Shown here: positions 16,695-26,978 of the stretch, in pieces
Layout of the letters: the number at the start of each line of letters is the position of its first letter
Position numbering within the stretch: position 1 is the stretch's first letter
Source: Caldilineaceae bacterium
GTDB lineage: Bacteria; Chloroflexota; Anaerolineae; Caldilineales; Caldilineaceae
Direction of reading: 5' to 3'
Length of the DNA stretch: 64,000 nt
NCBI GenBank assembly: GCA_019637685.1
Contig: JAHBVF010000025.1
Coordinates: forward strand, 1-64,000
The notes under the pieces: model-generated
What the model was told of the DNA's origin: nothing
What the model saw: the letters and a program-made list of their open reading frames with translations, nothing else
Databases searched by the model: none
Translations under genes and position numbers: made by a program

Positions 16695-18167
16695 CTAGTT
16701 CCGCCGTGCGCGGCCCTGCTGGTCTGCGCCACCCCGATAACTGCGCACATCCAGCGCGCAGACCTGACAGCGGTTCGCGTCAAAGATGCGGCTGCGCAGC
16801 CATGCCTCCATTTCATTGGGCGTAGCGCTGGTTGTCATCACAGTGGGCAGGTTGGCGCTATAGCGATAGTTGAGCAGTTGGAAGAGCTTCTCTCTGGCCC
16901 AGGGTGTCGCGCTCTCTACGCCCAGGTCGTCGAAAATCAGCATAGGCGTTTTGCGGATTTCGTCAAAGCGCCGGTCGTAGGGAACCGGGGTTTGTGGGTT
17001 GAACGCCGCGCGCAAAAAGTCCAGGAAATCGGGAACGACGACAAACATTGCCTCAAAATGGCCTTGCTCTCTTTGATGATTGGCCACGGCCGCGGCCAGA
17101 TGGGTCTTGCCTGTGCCGTGAGGACCCATCAACACCAGCCAGCCCTGGGGGGCATCGGCATAATTCTGAACGGTCTGTTTCACCTGGCGCAGGTTGGAAA
17201 GCTCTTCCGCTGTCAAGTTGCGCCGCTGAGTCTCGAAGGTGTGGAACTGCTGCTCGGTGTGCAGAGAAAGTGTGCTGAGATCGCTCTGATTGGCATTGGC
17301 CCCAGTGCGATAGTCGGGCGCGACAATGTGCAGCCGCTGGACCAGATTGATGTCGAGGAGACGGCTGCGCAGGCGCTGGTCTACATCCTCCAGCCGCTGG
17401 TTCGTTGTAACCACAGTGGGCAACTGGGCGTTGTAGCGATAGTTGAGCAGCTGAAAAAGTTTTTCCTGTGCCCAGGGCGTGGCGCTCTGGCTGCCCAGAT
17501 CGTCCAGAATCAGCAGCCGGGTGGTGCGCACCTGCTCGAAAGTGTCGTCGTATTGGACTTCGCTGTTGGGGCCAAAAGTGGCGCGCAGGTGATCCAGCAG
17601 ATCGGGCACGACCACAAAAATGGCCGCCTGGTTGCGGTCCAGCCGGTCGTTGGCAATGGCCGCGGCCAGGTGGGTTTTGCCACAGCCATAGCTGCCTGTC
17701 AACACCAGCCAACCTTCTGGCTGGCGGGCGAAGGCCAGGGATGCATCGTATGCCCGGTGCAGAGTTTCCTGGCTGGGGCGTGCCAGCCAGGGCGGGTCTG
17801 GCACAAACTCGGCAAAGGTATAGCGGGCCAAAGAGGCCAGATTGCTCATGCCCTGGAATTCGTGTACCCGCCGCCAGAGCCGCTCCTCCTGTTTGCAGTG
17901 GCAGGGAATGGCCTTGCCAAAATCGGGATGACCGACGGGCACATCCGCCAACACAAAGCCCACCCCCTGGCAACGGGGGCAGACATCTCCCGCCGGCTGG
18001 CGCACGCGGCTGTTGGGGTCCCGCTTGGGCAGGGATGGGGGCTTCTCCCGATGCAGGGAAAGGGGACTGGCCTCGTCCTGGCCGCTAGCGGATGATGAGA
18101 TCGGAGAATTCGTCTGGCGTATAGTTTTTGGATTGTTCCGGCGCAGAATCTCGCCCAGGTCTTCCAT
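16695..18167 (-). CDS. Helicase-loader-like protein with two tandem AAA+ (DnaC/IstB) domains
   Basis: A 490-residue protein with an N-terminal Cys cluster (CPRC at 63-66 and CHC at 89-91, a likely zinc ribbon as in DnaI/DnaC relatives), then two homologous AAA+ ATPase domains. The first has Walker A GSYGCGKT (158-165) and Walker B LLILDDLG (218-225). The second has GPHGTGKT (348-355) and LIFDDLG (410-416). Both are followed by [16 protein letters not shown], showing an internal duplication. Ordinary DnaC/DnaI loaders have one ATPase. Position just after dnaB and a DnaD-like gene supports helicase loading. The ATG at 18167 overlaps the upstream gene by about 80 nt; a later start is possible. 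Confidence 0.85.
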   Translation of the reverse strand: MEDLGEILRRNNPKTIRQTNSPISSSASGQDEASPLSLHREKPPSLPKRDPNSRVRQPAGDVCPRCQGVGFVLADVPVGHPDFGKAIPCHCKQEERLWRRVHEFQGMSNLASLARYTFAEFVPDPPWLARPSQETLHRAYDASLAFARQPEGWLVLTGSYGCGKTHLAAAIANDRLDRNQAAIFVVVPDLLDHLRATFGPNSEVQYDDTFEQVRTTRLLILDDLGSQSATPWAQEKLFQLLNYRYNAQLPTVVTTNQRLEDVDQRLRSRLLDINLVQRLHIVAPDYRTGANANQSDLSTLSLHTEQQFHTFETQRRNLTAEELSNLRQVKQTVQNYADAPQGWLVLMGPHGTGKTHLAAAVANHQREQGHFEAMFVVVPDFLDFLRAAFNPQTPVPYDRRFDEIRKTPMLIFDDLGVESATPWAREKLFQLLNYRYSANLPTVMTTSATPNEMEAWLRSRIFDANRCQVCALDVRSYRGGADQQGRARRN

Positions 18168-18831
18168 TTGTATCGTTTTTCCCTTCGGTCTCCCAGCGGC
18201 GCAGCACAGCCTGAATGTAGCGCAAGGCTCGTTTGTTGGCAATCACGGCAATTTCAAAGGCTTCGCTGATCCAGTCGGGCGGATAGGTGCGCTCCATATC
18301 CCGCAACTGCTCGGCAATGAGTTCGGTCATCAGACCGATATTCTGTTCGTAGAGCACAAAGACGTTGGGACGCTCCACCCGCAGCCGGGCTTCTTCGGGC
18401 AACACCTGTTGCAGTTCGCTCAGCTTGCCCTGGCGGATCAGCGCCACCATTCGCCGCCCTTTGGCCGTATTGAGAAAGTACCAATCGGCCCGCTCCGGGT
18501 CGTCCTCATCGCCGGTCTCCACATCCATGCGCAGGAATGTGTTGCGGGCCACGGCCCGTTCCAGCGCGTCTTCCAGCGCGGCCAGGGGTGTGCGCAGATC
18601 GCTTTCCAGATTCAGGCTGGCCAGCAGCCGTTCGTCGGCCCGCAGATCGTCCCCAGCCAGATAGCGCAGTTCGCCGCTCTGTTCGTTGAGCAGCCAGAAC
18701 GCGTAGACGGTCAGCTTCAACTCGGCCAGATCGTCGATCTGGGGAAGAAGATCAATGAAGAAGCTGTCCGGCACAATCACCGGGCGCTGTTTTTCTGGGA
18801 ATCCGATAAAACCGGGCAGTTGTTTTGCCAT
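18085..18831 (-). CDS. DnaD/DnaB2-domain primosome protein
   Basis: A 248-residue protein. Residues about 160-215 match the DnaD C-terminal helical domain: [16 protein letters not shown], then W and [20 protein letters not shown] followed by W. The N-terminal half resembles a winged-helix DnaD N-domain. DnaD proteins are known to act in primosome assembly with DnaB helicase loaders in Firmicutes. Here it sits between dnaB and a DnaC-like loader on the same strand. The RBS is weak. Confidence 0.8.
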   Translation of the reverse strand: MAKQLPGFIGFPEKQRPVIVPDSFFIDLLPQIDDLAELKLTVYAFWLLNEQSGELRYLAGDDLRADERLLASLNLESDLRTPLAALEDALERAVARNTFLRMDVETGDEDDPERADWYFLNTAKGRRMVALIRQGKLSELQQVLPEEARLRVERPNVFVLYEQNIGLMTELIAEQLRDMERTYPPDWISEAFEIAVIANKRALRYIQAVLRRWETEGKNDTNGRPGRDSAPEQSKNYTPDEFSDLIIR

Positions 18832-18835
18832 AGCG

Positions 18836-18912
18836 AATTGCGAGGGGCGAGTTGCGATACGGGCAACTTTTGCCTTCCCTCTTTGCCTTTTGCCTTCTAC
18901 TCTTGCCTTCTA
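18836..18912. repeat. AAGGCAAAAGGC-type micro-repeat between dnaB and the DnaD-like gene
   Basis: The gap contains repeated TTTGCCTTTTGCCTTC units and a GCGAGGGGCGAGTTGCGA tract. It is low-complexity and resembles the other dispersed short repeats. The dnaB stop codon lies at its edge. Confidence 0.5.
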
Positions 18913-20274
18913 ATAGTCCAACTCTTCCCGCTGAATCTCCAAATCCCGGAATTGGGTCAGCTCCTTGCGGAAGAAGAGGCTGACAGTACCGGTGGAGCCG
19001 TGGCGGTGTTTGGCGATGATAATATCGGCAATATTCTGCCGATCCGTGTCTTCCACGTAATAGTCTTCCCGATAGACAAATAATACCACGTCCGCGTCTT
19101 GCTCAATACTCCCGCTCTCTCTCAGATCGGAGAGCATGGGGCGCTTGTCGGTGCGGCTTTCCACCGCGCGGCTGAGCTGGCTGAGCGCAACGACCGGGAC
19201 ATTCAATTCACGGGCCAGTTCCTTCAACGAGCGGCTGATGTAACTGATCTCCTGCTGGCGATTTTCGCCCCGACCCGGCGTGCTGTTGCCCGACATCAAC
19301 TGCATATAGTCGATGATAATCATATCCAGTCCGTGCTCGGCGTAGAGACGACGAGATTTGGTGCGGATGTCCATTACGGTTGCGCCGGGGGTGTCGTCGA
19401 TGAAGATTTTTGTGGCGGCCAGGGTATTGGCTGCCTCCATCAGAATCGGCCATTCTTCCTCATAGACTTGTCCCAGACGCAGGCGGTGGCTGTCGATGGC
19501 CGATTCCACCGAAAGCATGCGCTGCACCAACTGCTCGTTGCTCATCTCCAGGCTGAAGACGGCGACGCGGGCTGTGTGGCGTTTGGCCGCGTTCTGGGCA
19601 ATGCCCAACCCCAGGCTGGATTTACCCATACCGGGCCGGCCAGCCAGAATAATCAGGTCACTCTTTTGAAAACCCCCCAGCATTTTGTCCAACATCACAA
19701 AGCCCGTGGGCACACCCATCAGCGTGTCCTGGTTGCGGGCCAGGAAGTCGATGGTATCCACCACATTTGCCATAATTGAGCCGATGGGCGTCAGGTCCCG
19801 GTGGATGCGGCTCTCGCTGATGCCGAAGATAATCTGCTCGGCCCGATCCACCACTTCGTCCACTTCGTTGGCTTCGTCATAGGCCAACTCGGCAATCTTG
19901 CCCGCCGCGCCGATGAGACGGCGCAGGATGGCTGTGCGTTCCACAATGCGGGCGTAGTAGTCCACATAAATCGCTGTGGGTGTGCTGTTGATCAGCTCGG
20001 TGATGTAGGCCGGGCCGCCGATCTCTTCCAACTGTTCCTGGCGTTCCAGTTCGTCCACCAGCGTGACGAAATCAGCCGGTTCCCGCCGTTCGTGCAGGGC
20101 GATGAGCGCGCTGTATATCCAGGCGTGACGCTCCCGATAGAAGTCCTCGGCGCGCACAAAATTGGCGATTTTTGTCACCGCATCCGGGTCGATGAGCAGC
20201 GCGCCCAGCACCGCGCGCTCGGCGTCGATATTGGCCGGAATGGTTTTCAGAGGGGCGTCAAATGTTTCGCTCAC
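18910..20274 (-). CDS. dnaB: Replicative DNA helicase DnaB
   Basis: A 454-residue hexameric replicative helicase. The N-terminal helical domain ([16 protein letters not shown]) and C-terminal RecA-like domain are complete. Walker [10 protein letters not shown], Walker [10 protein letters not shown], the [20 protein letters not shown] stretch and SQLSRAVE with [14 protein letters not shown] are all present. No intein. The start is a GTG at 20274 with only a weak upstream GAGAAA. It heads a same-strand series dnaB, DnaD-like, tandem loader. Confidence 0.95.
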   Translation of the reverse strand: MSETFDAPLKTIPANIDAERAVLGALLIDPDAVTKIANFVRAEDFYRERHAWIYSALIALHERREPADFVTLVDELERQEQLEEIGGPAYITELINSTPTAIYVDYYARIVERTAILRRLIGAAGKIAELAYDEANEVDEVVDRAEQIIFGISESRIHRDLTPIGSIMANVVDTIDFLARNQDTLMGVPTGFVMLDKMLGGFQKSDLIILAGRPGMGKSSLGLGIAQNAAKRHTARVAVFSLEMSNEQLVQRMLSVESAIDSHRLRLGQVYEEEWPILMEAANTLAATKIFIDDTPGATVMDIRTKSRRLYAEHGLDMIIIDYMQLMSGNSTPGRGENRQQEISYISRSLKELARELNVPVVALSQLSRAVESRTDKRPMLSDLRESGSIEQDADVVLFVYREDYYVEDTDRQNIADIIIAKHRHGSTGTVSLFFRKELTQFRDLEIQREELDY

Positions 20275-20345
20275 AATTTTCTCGGCTTGTCGCTGGAAAG
20301 TTTTGGTGATAGCGTGGGGATGGGCTGGGGAAAACCCCTATGGCG

Positions 20346-20378
20346 CAAAAACGGCGAGCCTGCTATGGACTCGCCGTT
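20346..20378 (-). terminator. Rho-independent terminator after the bifunctional nuclease gene
   Basis: On the minus strand AACGGCGAG (20378-20370) pairs with CTCGCCGTT (20358-20350) around an 11-nt loop and runs into TTTTTG. It separates the nuclease gene from dnaB. Confidence 0.75.
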
Positions 20379-20443
20379 GTCGTGCCAAATTGGGTCCCGC
20401 GCTGGGCGGCTAAAGATGACCGCAGGGATGTGCTGCCAGGATG

Positions 20444-20971
20444 TCAGCCCAAATTATCAATATCCAAGCCTTCGATAAAGTCCCGGAAGACATCCAAATC
20501 TTCGTCTTCGGCAACGGCAATCCCCTGGCCCACCGGACCGTCCTCGTCTTCGTCCACCAGACTCAGCTCTTCTTCCGGCTCCATCCCTGCCCGCTCCATC
20601 ACATCATCGGCCACATAGATGGGTGCATCCATGCGCACAGCCAGGGCCACGGCATCGCTGGGGCGGCTGTCGATCTCCACTGTCCCCCCCCGGACTTCCA
20701 GCACAATCTTGGCAAAGAAGGTGTCGTTCTGCAGGTCGCTGATAATGACGTGAGAGACTTCCCCTTCCAACGTCTCGATCAGTTCCCGCAGCAGGTCGTG
20801 GGTCATAGGGCGGCTGACTTCAATCCCCTGCAATTGGATGGTAATCGCATCAGCCTCAAAGGGGCCGATCCAGATGGGCAGATAGCGTACACCGCCCTCC
20901 TCGCGCAGCACCACAATGCGGTGTTGGGACATCAGACTCACACGGACACTATCGATAAGAACTTCAATCAT
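20444..20971 (-). CDS. Bifunctional nuclease family protein (DUF151)
   Basis: A 175-residue DUF151/BFN-domain protein. Features are an N-terminal strand pair ([11 protein letters not shown]), the [20 protein letters not shown] segment, and [18 protein letters not shown], the family's most conserved motif. Plant homologues have reported RNase and DNase activity; the bacterial role is unclear. An acidic C-terminal tail follows. The ATG at 20971 follows GGGAG with good spacing, downstream of a near-consensus promoter. Confidence 0.88.
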   Translation of the reverse strand: MIEVLIDSVRVSLMSQHRIVVLREEGGVRYLPIWIGPFEADAITIQLQGIEVSRPMTHDLLRELIETLEGEVSHVIISDLQNDTFFAKIVLEVRGGTVEIDSRPSDAVALAVRMDAPIYVADDVMERAGMEPEEELSLVDEDEDGPVGQGIAVAEDEDLDVFRDFIEGLDIDNLG

Positions 20972-21041
20972 AGGTGGCTCCCGGTTACCCCCTTCTCGCA
21001 CAGAAGAGGCAATACGGTACAGATACACGAGGACGAGAGCT

Positions 21042-21069
21042 ATTATAGCATAGCCCCCAATCGGTGCAA
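21042..21069 (-). promoter_or_regulatory. Near-consensus sigma70 promoter
   Basis: Minus strand TTGCAC (21069-21064), 16-nt spacer ending ATGC, TATAAT (21047-21042). The extended -10 and perfect TATAAT make it one of the strongest promoters visible. It reads into the bifunctional nuclease gene with a leader of roughly 65 nt. Confidence 0.75.
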
Positions 21070-21248
21070 AGTGATCTTCGCACCCTTTCGCGCGCTTTGA
21101 TCAACCCAGCGCGGCCGTCTATACTTCCATTGCCCAGAAGTGGGCAGGGAAGGATTTTATTGTTGCAATAACAAAAGCCCGCTGCAAAATTGCTTGCAGA
21201 GAGAGCATTTGCGCATATCTTTGAACACAAACGGAAGGAATGGCTGGT

Positions 21249-22004
21249 ATGTGTATGTTTTCTGGACCTGTGGCTGAGGTGGCTGGCACAAAGATTTTTG
21301 CGCGGGCTTCGGCCCAGGAAAGCCAGTTTTTGGTCTACAGTATGAGCTACGCGGCGTCGGACGAGCTGGCAATGATTCTGCCCCTGCCCACGCCCGCCCA
21401 TCCGCCAGAAGATGCCCTGCGCTTTATTGACTTCTCTGCCTACGCGGATTTTTTTGATGAGCTGGACGACTGTTTCGCCAAAACCCGCGGCCTACCTTTG
21501 GACACGGACGAACCGTCAAAATCCCTGCTGGCTGTCTATTCGGTGGGCAATTTCGATGCCTCGTTTGTCCCCCATCGCCGTGACTTTGGCCGCCTCGACA
21601 GCCGTTTTTGTCTGCCCGATTCGGTCTGGGATGAGTTGCCCCAATACGCAGATTTCAGCTTCGCTGTTTTCAAACTGAAGCCGGGCGCGCAGTCTGTCCA
21701 TCCGATGGCCTTTGAATTTCCCCGCCGCCACCCGGACCAGCTTTTCTTTCCCACTGTTCATGTCCATCAGGGCATTGTGGAGGCGTCCGCCGACTTCGAT
21801 CACGCGTTCTATTGGCAGGCAACCTTTTCCGGCGGGGGGAATTTCCCTGGCCGTGGGGGGCGCCGCGCCGATTATCCGCTGGAAGCAAATGTCGATCTCT
21901 CCCGTGCCCAGGGCGTAGTGGCACCGGATATGCCCCTCTACCGGGCGCACCTCCACGGGATGCACGAGAACCGCGATCTGATGATTGGGGAAGGCCGTTC
22001 CTGA
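21249..22004 (+). CDS. Conserved protein of unknown function with Met-Cys N-terminus
   Basis: A 251-residue soluble protein beginning MCMFSGPV. I recognise it as a widespread hypothetical family (conserved stretches [39 protein letters not shown]) but know no function. Cys2 would be exposed after Met removal, as in N-terminal-nucleophile enzymes; that is inference. The ATG at 21249 is preferred over 21240 because GGAAGG lies 10 nt upstream of it and only 1 nt upstream of the other. The stop overlaps the next start (TGATG), suggesting coupling to the tRNA mannosyltransferase-like gene. Confidence 0.75.
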   Translation: MCMFSGPVAEVAGTKIFARASAQESQFLVYSMSYAASDELAMILPLPTPAHPPEDALRFIDFSAYADFFDELDDCFAKTRGLPLDTDEPSKSLLAVYSVGNFDASFVPHRRDFGRLDSRFCLPDSVWDELPQYADFSFAVFKLKPGAQSVHPMAFEFPRRHPDQLFFPTVHVHQGIVEASADFDHAFYWQATFSGGGNFPGRGGRRADYPLEANVDLSRAQGVVAPDMPLYRAHLHGMHENRDLMIGEGRS

Positions 22005-23143
22005 TGGGCCACGCTTCCCCACGCCCGGTGTGGCTGGTCTCCCCCTATCATACGGGCAGCCATCTCTCTTGGGCCGACAGCTATGCACGCCACAGCCGCC
22101 AGCCGATTCTGCCGTTGACAATGGCCGGGCGTTTTTGGAAATGGCGCATGCAGGGCGGTTCCATCGAATTGGCTGAACAGGCCCGGCATCGGCTGGCCCA
22201 ATCGCCGCCACCTGCCGCGATTCTGGCCACGGATATGCTCAATCTGCCGGTCTGGCTGGGGCTGCTGCGCCGTGATCTGCCGCCGGATGTCCCCGTCTTT
22301 CTCTATATGCACGAGAATCAGCTCACCTATCCGCCCCGCCCGGACGAAAAGCCCGACCTGACCTACGCCATGACCAATTGGCTCAGCCAACTGGCCGCGG
22401 ATCGAGTGATTTTCAACAGCGATTACCACCGGCAAAGCTGGTTTGGCGGGTTGCCCAATCTGCTCAAGCACTTCCCCGACTACAATCATTTGGACAAAAT
22501 CGAAGCCGTGCGGGCGCGTTCACTGGTTCTGCCCGTAGGCATTCCCTGCGCGCAAATTGAGGCGGCGCGAGGCACAGCCAGTGTACAAAAAGCGGAGAAA
22601 ACGGGAGAAGATGCACCGCTGATCCTCTGGAATCAGCGCTGGGAGTATGACAAGCGGCCCGACCGCTTTTTTCGGCTGCTCAGCCGACTGGCCGACGCTG
22701 GAATCGATTTTCGTCTGGCCGTGGCTGGGGAGAACTTTCGCCGCCAGCCAGCCGAATTCGAGGAGGCCCGTCAGCGGCTGGCCCCCCACATTGTCCAGTG
22801 GGGGTTCGTGGAATCGGCCAGCGCCTATCGAGCGTTGCTCTGTCAGGCGGATTTGGTGATCAGCACAGCGGACCACGAATTCTTCGGCATCAGTATTCTG
22901 GAGGCGATTGTGGGGGGCGCGTTCCCGCTGCTGCCCAACCGGCTGAGCTACCCGGAACTGATTCCCCCCGAACTGCACCCGGCCTGCCTGTACACAGATG
23001 CGGAGGACCTCTTCGCCAAAGCCGCCCATCGCTTGCGCCATCCCCGCGCCGCGCCGCCATCCCTGCAAGCACACGTGCGCCAACACTTCGACTGGCCGGT
23101 GGTGGCCGCACAATATGACCGGCTGCTCACGGGCGAAGGCTGA
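22004..23143 (+). CDS. tRNA-queuosine mannosyltransferase-like GT4 glycosyltransferase (DUF3524)
   Basis: A 379-residue protein matching the DUF3524/GTDC1 family: N-terminal [18 protein letters not shown], then [23 protein letters not shown], and a C-terminal GT-B domain with [13 protein letters not shown]. The animal homologue is known to mannosylate queuosine in tRNA-Asp. Bacterial homologues probably act similarly, but that is extrapolation. The ATG overlaps the preceding stop by one base and has GGGGAAGG upstream. No queuosine synthesis genes are in the window. Confidence 0.82.
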   Translation: MGHASPRPVWLVSPYHTGSHLSWADSYARHSRQPILPLTMAGRFWKWRMQGGSIELAEQARHRLAQSPPPAAILATDMLNLPVWLGLLRRDLPPDVPVFLYMHENQLTYPPRPDEKPDLTYAMTNWLSQLAADRVIFNSDYHRQSWFGGLPNLLKHFPDYNHLDKIEAVRARSLVLPVGIPCAQIEAARGTASVQKAEKTGEDAPLILWNQRWEYDKRPDRFFRLLSRLADAGIDFRLAVAGENFRRQPAEFEEARQRLAPHIVQWGFVESASAYRALLCQADLVISTADHEFFGISILEAIVGGAFPLLPNRLSYPELIPPELHPACLYTDAEDLFAKAAHRLRHPRAAPPSLQAHVRQHFDWPVVAAQYDRLLTGEG

Positions 23144-23157
23144 TTATTCGCCCCGTT

Positions 23158-23520
23158 TTATTCGCCCCGTTGCAAGAGTTGCACTTCCACGGCCATCAGC
23201 CCTTTTTCGCCCTCTTCCACGGCAAATTCCACCAAATCTCCGGGCTGCAGGCGGCCCACGCCATCAAAGCGGGAGCGATGGGTGAATATCTCTGATCCTG
23301 CGCCGCGGGTGAGAAAGCCATATTTTTTGCGGGTGTTATACCACTTGACTACGCCCCGTTCCCGGCCTGGCCCGGCCAAAAGCAACCGGCAGCCGGGGCA
23401 TCGATCCGGGCGCGGGCTGTCTGTATCCACCTGCTGGTGTTGTTCTTCGGCTGTCCACAGGAATGTGACGCCACAGCGCTCGCAGTAGCGCATCTCATCA
23501 TTGGCTGCACGCGATTTCAT
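23158..23520 (-). CDS. Zinc-ribbon/cold-shock-domain protein
   Basis: A 120-residue protein with an N-terminal zinc ribbon (Cys13-x2-Cys16 and Cys41-x2-Cys44) and a C-terminal cold-shock domain. The CSD starts at GVVKWYNTRKKYGFLTRG with RNP1-like KYGFL and RNP2-like EIFTH. It probably binds single-stranded RNA or DNA. Ordinary CspA proteins lack the ribbon. The ATG at 23520 is preceded by GGGAAAAG. Convergent with the glycosyltransferase gene. Confidence 0.8.
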   Translation of the reverse strand: MKSRAANDEMRYCERCGVTFLWTAEEQHQQVDTDSPRPDRCPGCRLLLAGPGRERGVVKWYNTRKKYGFLTRGAGSEIFTHRSRFDGVGRLQPGDLVEFAVEEGEKGLMAVEVQLLQRGE

Positions 23521-23643
23521 CTTTTCCCTTTCCCCCGATCTGCCCGGAATTTGACAATCTCTCGACCTGCTGTTACCATCCTATCCCAATGCAGGCAGTT
23601 GACTCAACTTTCGTGAATCTCTGGTTTCGTGATTGTCTGACAG

Positions 23644-23714
<71 letters not shown>

Positions 23715-23721
23715 CTCTTTG

Positions 23722-23760
23722 AATTCCGCCTCCGGTGTTAAGGGAGGCGGAATTTGTTTC
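23722..23760 (+). terminator. Terminator after tRNA-Cys
   Basis: AATTCCGCCTCC (23722-23733) and GGAGGCGGAATT (23743-23754) form a perfect 12-bp stem with a 9-nt loop, followed by TGTTTCTGTTTG. Confidence 0.8.
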
Positions 23761-23792
23761 TGTTTGTGTCATAAATCTGTTTGTGTCATAAA
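23759..23792. repeat. Two perfect 17-bp tandem repeats
   Basis: TCTGTTTGTGTCATAAA occurs twice in direct succession upstream of the PBP gene. Function unknown. The rest of 23793-23932 shows only a weak TATAAA at about 23860. Confidence 0.7.
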
Positions 23793-23932
23793 GACGTATC
23801 CGACGTCGTAGGACAGTGCCTGATTTTCAGGTGCTGACTCAATAAATCCTCTATAAAGTACCCTCACATCTTTCTGTTTGTCTGTCTTCTAGCTGTCCGT
23901 GTTTCATCGATATATCCAAAAGTGATTAGAGC

Positions 23933-26791
23933 ATGAAAGCCATCCCCCGCTCCCCCCTTCATTCACTCCTTGCTGTCTTCTGGCTGCTGTTGGCTGGGCT
24001 GCTGCTGGCCGCGTGCAACGATCTGCCCGCGCCGCCCCCTTTGCCCCGTCCTGTGGGAGATGTGATGCAGGATTTCACCCTCTTCGCTGATCCGGTGGCG
24101 ATGATGGGGCCGCGACCTGCTGGCACGGTGAAAGATGCTGCCGAACACTATCTGCAGATCTACCAACCCGGCGGACAACTGCCCCGCATCTTTGAGACAA
24201 CCCATATCTACGATCGCAATGGCGTTCTGCTGGCCGAGCTTTTCAACGAAGGCCGCCGCACGTGGGTGAGTCTGGATCAGATATCGCCCTTTCTCATCGA
24301 CGCGACGATTGCCACAGAAGATTCCACCTTCTTGATCAACGGGGGGGTGGATGCCCGACGAATGGTAGGCGCGGCGATTCAGAATGCGGAGGCGGGCGGT
24401 GTGGTTTCCGGGGCCAGCACCATCACAATGCAGCTATCCAGGGAACTTTTTCTGCTGCCCGCGGGCCGCTATGAACAATCCATGGAACGCAAATCCATCG
24501 AAGTCGAAATGGCCCGCCAACTCTCCCTGCGTTTTTCCAAAAACGAGATATTGGAGATATATCTCAATCTGGTCAACTACGGCCACTTGACCTACGGGCC
24601 AGAGGCCGCGGCCCAGGTCTATTTCCACAAGTCCGCGGCAGACCTGACCCAGGCCGAGGCCACGTTGCTGGCGGGAATTCCCCAACAGCCAGCCAGTTTC
24701 GACCTCTTCAAAAATTTTGACGCGGCCAAATCCCGCCAACGGGTGGTGTTGGATCTGCTGGTGCGCCACGGCTTTATGAAAGAAGACGAGGCCAATGCCA
24801 TCTTCCGGCAGCAGGTGGTGTTGAACCCAAACCCGGATATTGCCCGGTCGCTCGCGCCCCATTTCACCCAATTCGTCGAGCGGGAGTTGACGAATCTGCT
24901 TCAGACACAATGGGATGTGGTGCGCACAGCCCAGGGCGGCGTTTGGCAGGCGCGCAGGGCCGGGCTGGAAGTGACCACCTCCCTGGACCTTTCCATGCAG
25001 CGGCTGGCCGAGCAGGTGGTGGCCGATGGCGTGGCCGCCCAACAGGCCCGCTATGGGATGTCCAACGGCGCGCTGGTGGCGCTGGACCCGGTCAGCGGCG
25101 GGATTCGGGCAATGGTGGGCAGCGTGGACTTTGACAACGAGGCCATCGACGGCCAGGTGAATGTGGCTATCAGCCGTCGTCAGCCCGGCAGTGCCATCAA
25201 GCCCATTCTCTACGCCGCGGCCCTGGACGACAGCAACATCAGCCCGGCCAGTATTATTTGGGACATCCCCACCACCTATCAGATGGGCGCGGGCCAAATC
25301 TATCGGCCTGTGAACTACGACGGACGTTTTCACGGGCCGGTCTCGGCGCGCTATGCCCTGGCCAACAGCTACAATGTGCCGGCTGTGCGCCTGCTGCAGA
25401 GCGTGGGCGGCGAACGAATGCTGGAACAGGCCAGGGAACTGGGCATCGCCAGCCTGGACAAGCGCGCGGTCGAGTACGGCCCCAGCCTCTCACTGGGGGC
25501 CGGAGAAGTCACCCTGCTGGAACTGACCGGGGCATTTCGTGTCTTTGCCAATGGCGGCCTATACACACCGGTCAACGGTTTGCAGGCCGTGGCTGATAGC
25601 CAGGGGCGGCTCTATCCTGTGCAGCCCGCTCCGGTGCAGGTGATCAGCCCGGCCACGGCTTTCCAACTGACCGATATTCTCAGCGACAATGTGGCCCGCA
25701 CGCCCGCGTTCGGCGCAAACAGTGTGCTGCGCCTGCCTGTGCCTGCCGCGGCCAAAACCGGGACAACGACAGATTTTCGGGACAATTGGACGGTCGGCTA
25801 TACCCGCCAACTGGTGGTCGGTGTGTGGACGGGCAACAGCGACGGCACACCCCTGCGCGGCAGCAGCGGCGTGGCCGGTGCGGGTCCTCTGTGGCGCGCA
25901 TTTCTGCTGGCGGTAGTCGGCGACGAAGATGCCCGCAGCCGTTTTGGATTGCCCAACGAAGAAGACGCGTGGCAGTTCACCCCGCCAGCAGATGTGAGTC
26001 TGATTGACGCTTGCCCGCCCAATGTTACCTGCCGGGCCGGGGGCGAATACTTCAGTCAGGCGTGGCTGGAGCGCACGTCACCGGACAATCCTATTGCCGA
26101 CTCGGTGGTGACAGAAGTGGTGGTCCCCACCCACCAGAACAGCGCGGGCGCGTCCGCTCGGCTCTCCTATTGCACGCCCGAAGATCTGACAACAGGCCAG
26201 GCTCGCTCGCTGGTGCGCATCTCTGGCCTGGTGGGATTGGACCCCGCGCCGAGCCACGCCGCGGGTGATCTGCTGACATCCGCGCTGCGTCAGGCCGGCA
26301 CATTGGCTGCCCAGCCCCTGCCTGTGGACGCGGAGCCGATTGTCTACTACCCCGACAGCGAACTGGAACTTTTCCGTCTGTTGGCCTGGGCGCTGCGCAG
26401 CCAGATTTCGGTCTATTTAGGCCCGTGCGCGGATCTCAACTACTATACGGTCGTTGAGGGCGACAACTGGAGCGCCCTGGCCCGCGAAGTTGGGCTGACT
26501 GTCGCTGATCTGCAAGGGGCCAATTTGCAGGTATTGCGCGAGAGCGGCTATCTTTTCGTGGGGGACAAATTGCTCTTTCCGAGGGCCATTGTCGTTGACG
26601 GCACGCGGGAGAGCATTCTGCACACAGTGGCAGAAGGTGAGTCGTGGGCGTCGATTGCCACTTTCTATAATCTGCCTCTGCGCCTGCTGTTGACAGTCAA
26701 CCCAGACATTGTGCGGCCTTTCTATCTGCTGCGTCCCGGCGACCCAATGGTCATCCCCGTCAGCCTTTCCCATTCTCTGGAACTGCGCTGA
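23933..26791 (+). CDS. Lipoprotein class A PBP (GT51 + transpeptidase) with C-terminal LysM modules
   Basis: A 952-residue peptidoglycan synthase. A lipoprotein signal ends at Cys28 (LLLAAC), where most class A PBPs have a transmembrane helix. The GT51 domain has catalytic Glu129 in ATEDSTF and GASTITMQ (160-167); the usual His of the EDxxFxxH motif is Asn. The transpeptidase has Ser420-x2-Lys (GSAIKP), a Ser-x-Asn-type loop and KTGTT. Two LysM-like modules close the protein (about 842-890 and 900-947). Four Cys in the linker (DACPPNVTC and beyond) may pair. The ATG at 23933 has a weak upstream signal. A paralogue follows at 26979. Confidence 0.9.
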   Translation: MKAIPRSPLHSLLAVFWLLLAGLLLAACNDLPAPPPLPRPVGDVMQDFTLFADPVAMMGPRPAGTVKDAAEHYLQIYQPGGQLPRIFETTHIYDRNGVLLAELFNEGRRTWVSLDQISPFLIDATIATEDSTFLINGGVDARRMVGAAIQNAEAGGVVSGASTITMQLSRELFLLPAGRYEQSMERKSIEVEMARQLSLRFSKNEILEIYLNLVNYGHLTYGPEAAAQVYFHKSAADLTQAEATLLAGIPQQPASFDLFKNFDAAKSRQRVVLDLLVRHGFMKEDEANAIFRQQVVLNPNPDIARSLAPHFTQFVERELTNLLQTQWDVVRTAQGGVWQARRAGLEVTTSLDLSMQRLAEQVVADGVAAQQARYGMSNGALVALDPVSGGIRAMVGSVDFDNEAIDGQVNVAISRRQPGSAIKPILYAAALDDSNISPASIIWDIPTTYQMGAGQIYRPVNYDGRFHGPVSARYALANSYNVPAVRLLQSVGGERMLEQARELGIASLDKRAVEYGPSLSLGAGEVTLLELTGAFRVFANGGLYTPVNGLQAVADSQGRLYPVQPAPVQVISPATAFQLTDILSDNVARTPAFGANSVLRLPVPAAAKTGTTTDFRDNWTVGYTRQLVVGVWTGNSDGTPLRGSSGVAGAGPLWRAFLLAVVGDEDARSRFGLPNEEDAWQFTPPADVSLIDACPPNVTCRAGGEYFSQAWLERTSPDNPIADSVVTEVVVPTHQNSAGASARLSYCTPEDLTTGQARSLVRISGLVGLDPAPSHAAGDLLTSALRQAGTLAAQPLPVDAEPIVYYPDSELELFRLLAWALRSQISVYLGPCADLNYYTVVEGDNWSALAREVGLTVADLQGANLQVLRESGYLFVGDKLLFPRAIVVDGTRESILHTVAEGESWASIATFYNLPLRLLLTVNPDIVRPFYLLRPGDPMVIPVSLSHSLELR

Positions 26792-26896
26792 AAAGTTATT
26801 GGAGGCCCAGTTGTCCGGGGCGAGCCGATGCGTCTGAATTCCATCTGGTGGATTTCTGTTGACTGCCGCCGAAACTATTCTGGCTTCTCCGTCGTT

Positions 26897-26938
26897 GTAT
26901 ACCAGACGGTGTATACCAGACGGTGCATACCAATCGGC
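26897..26938. repeat. 14-bp tandem repeat between the PBP genes
   Basis: GTATACCAGACGGT occurs twice in tandem (26897-26910 and 26911-26924), with a third diverged copy GCATACCAATCGGC. It lies upstream of the second PBP and could be an operator array or a minisatellite. Confidence 0.6.
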
Positions 26939-26978
26939 AGGGCAATGGACGACGCAGGAATGGGGTCGAAATAAACGG

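Noticed and set aside
23599-23640. TTGACT upstream of tRNA-Cys as its -35
   Set aside because: No -10-like hexamer lies at 16-18 nt downstream, so I could not support a promoter.
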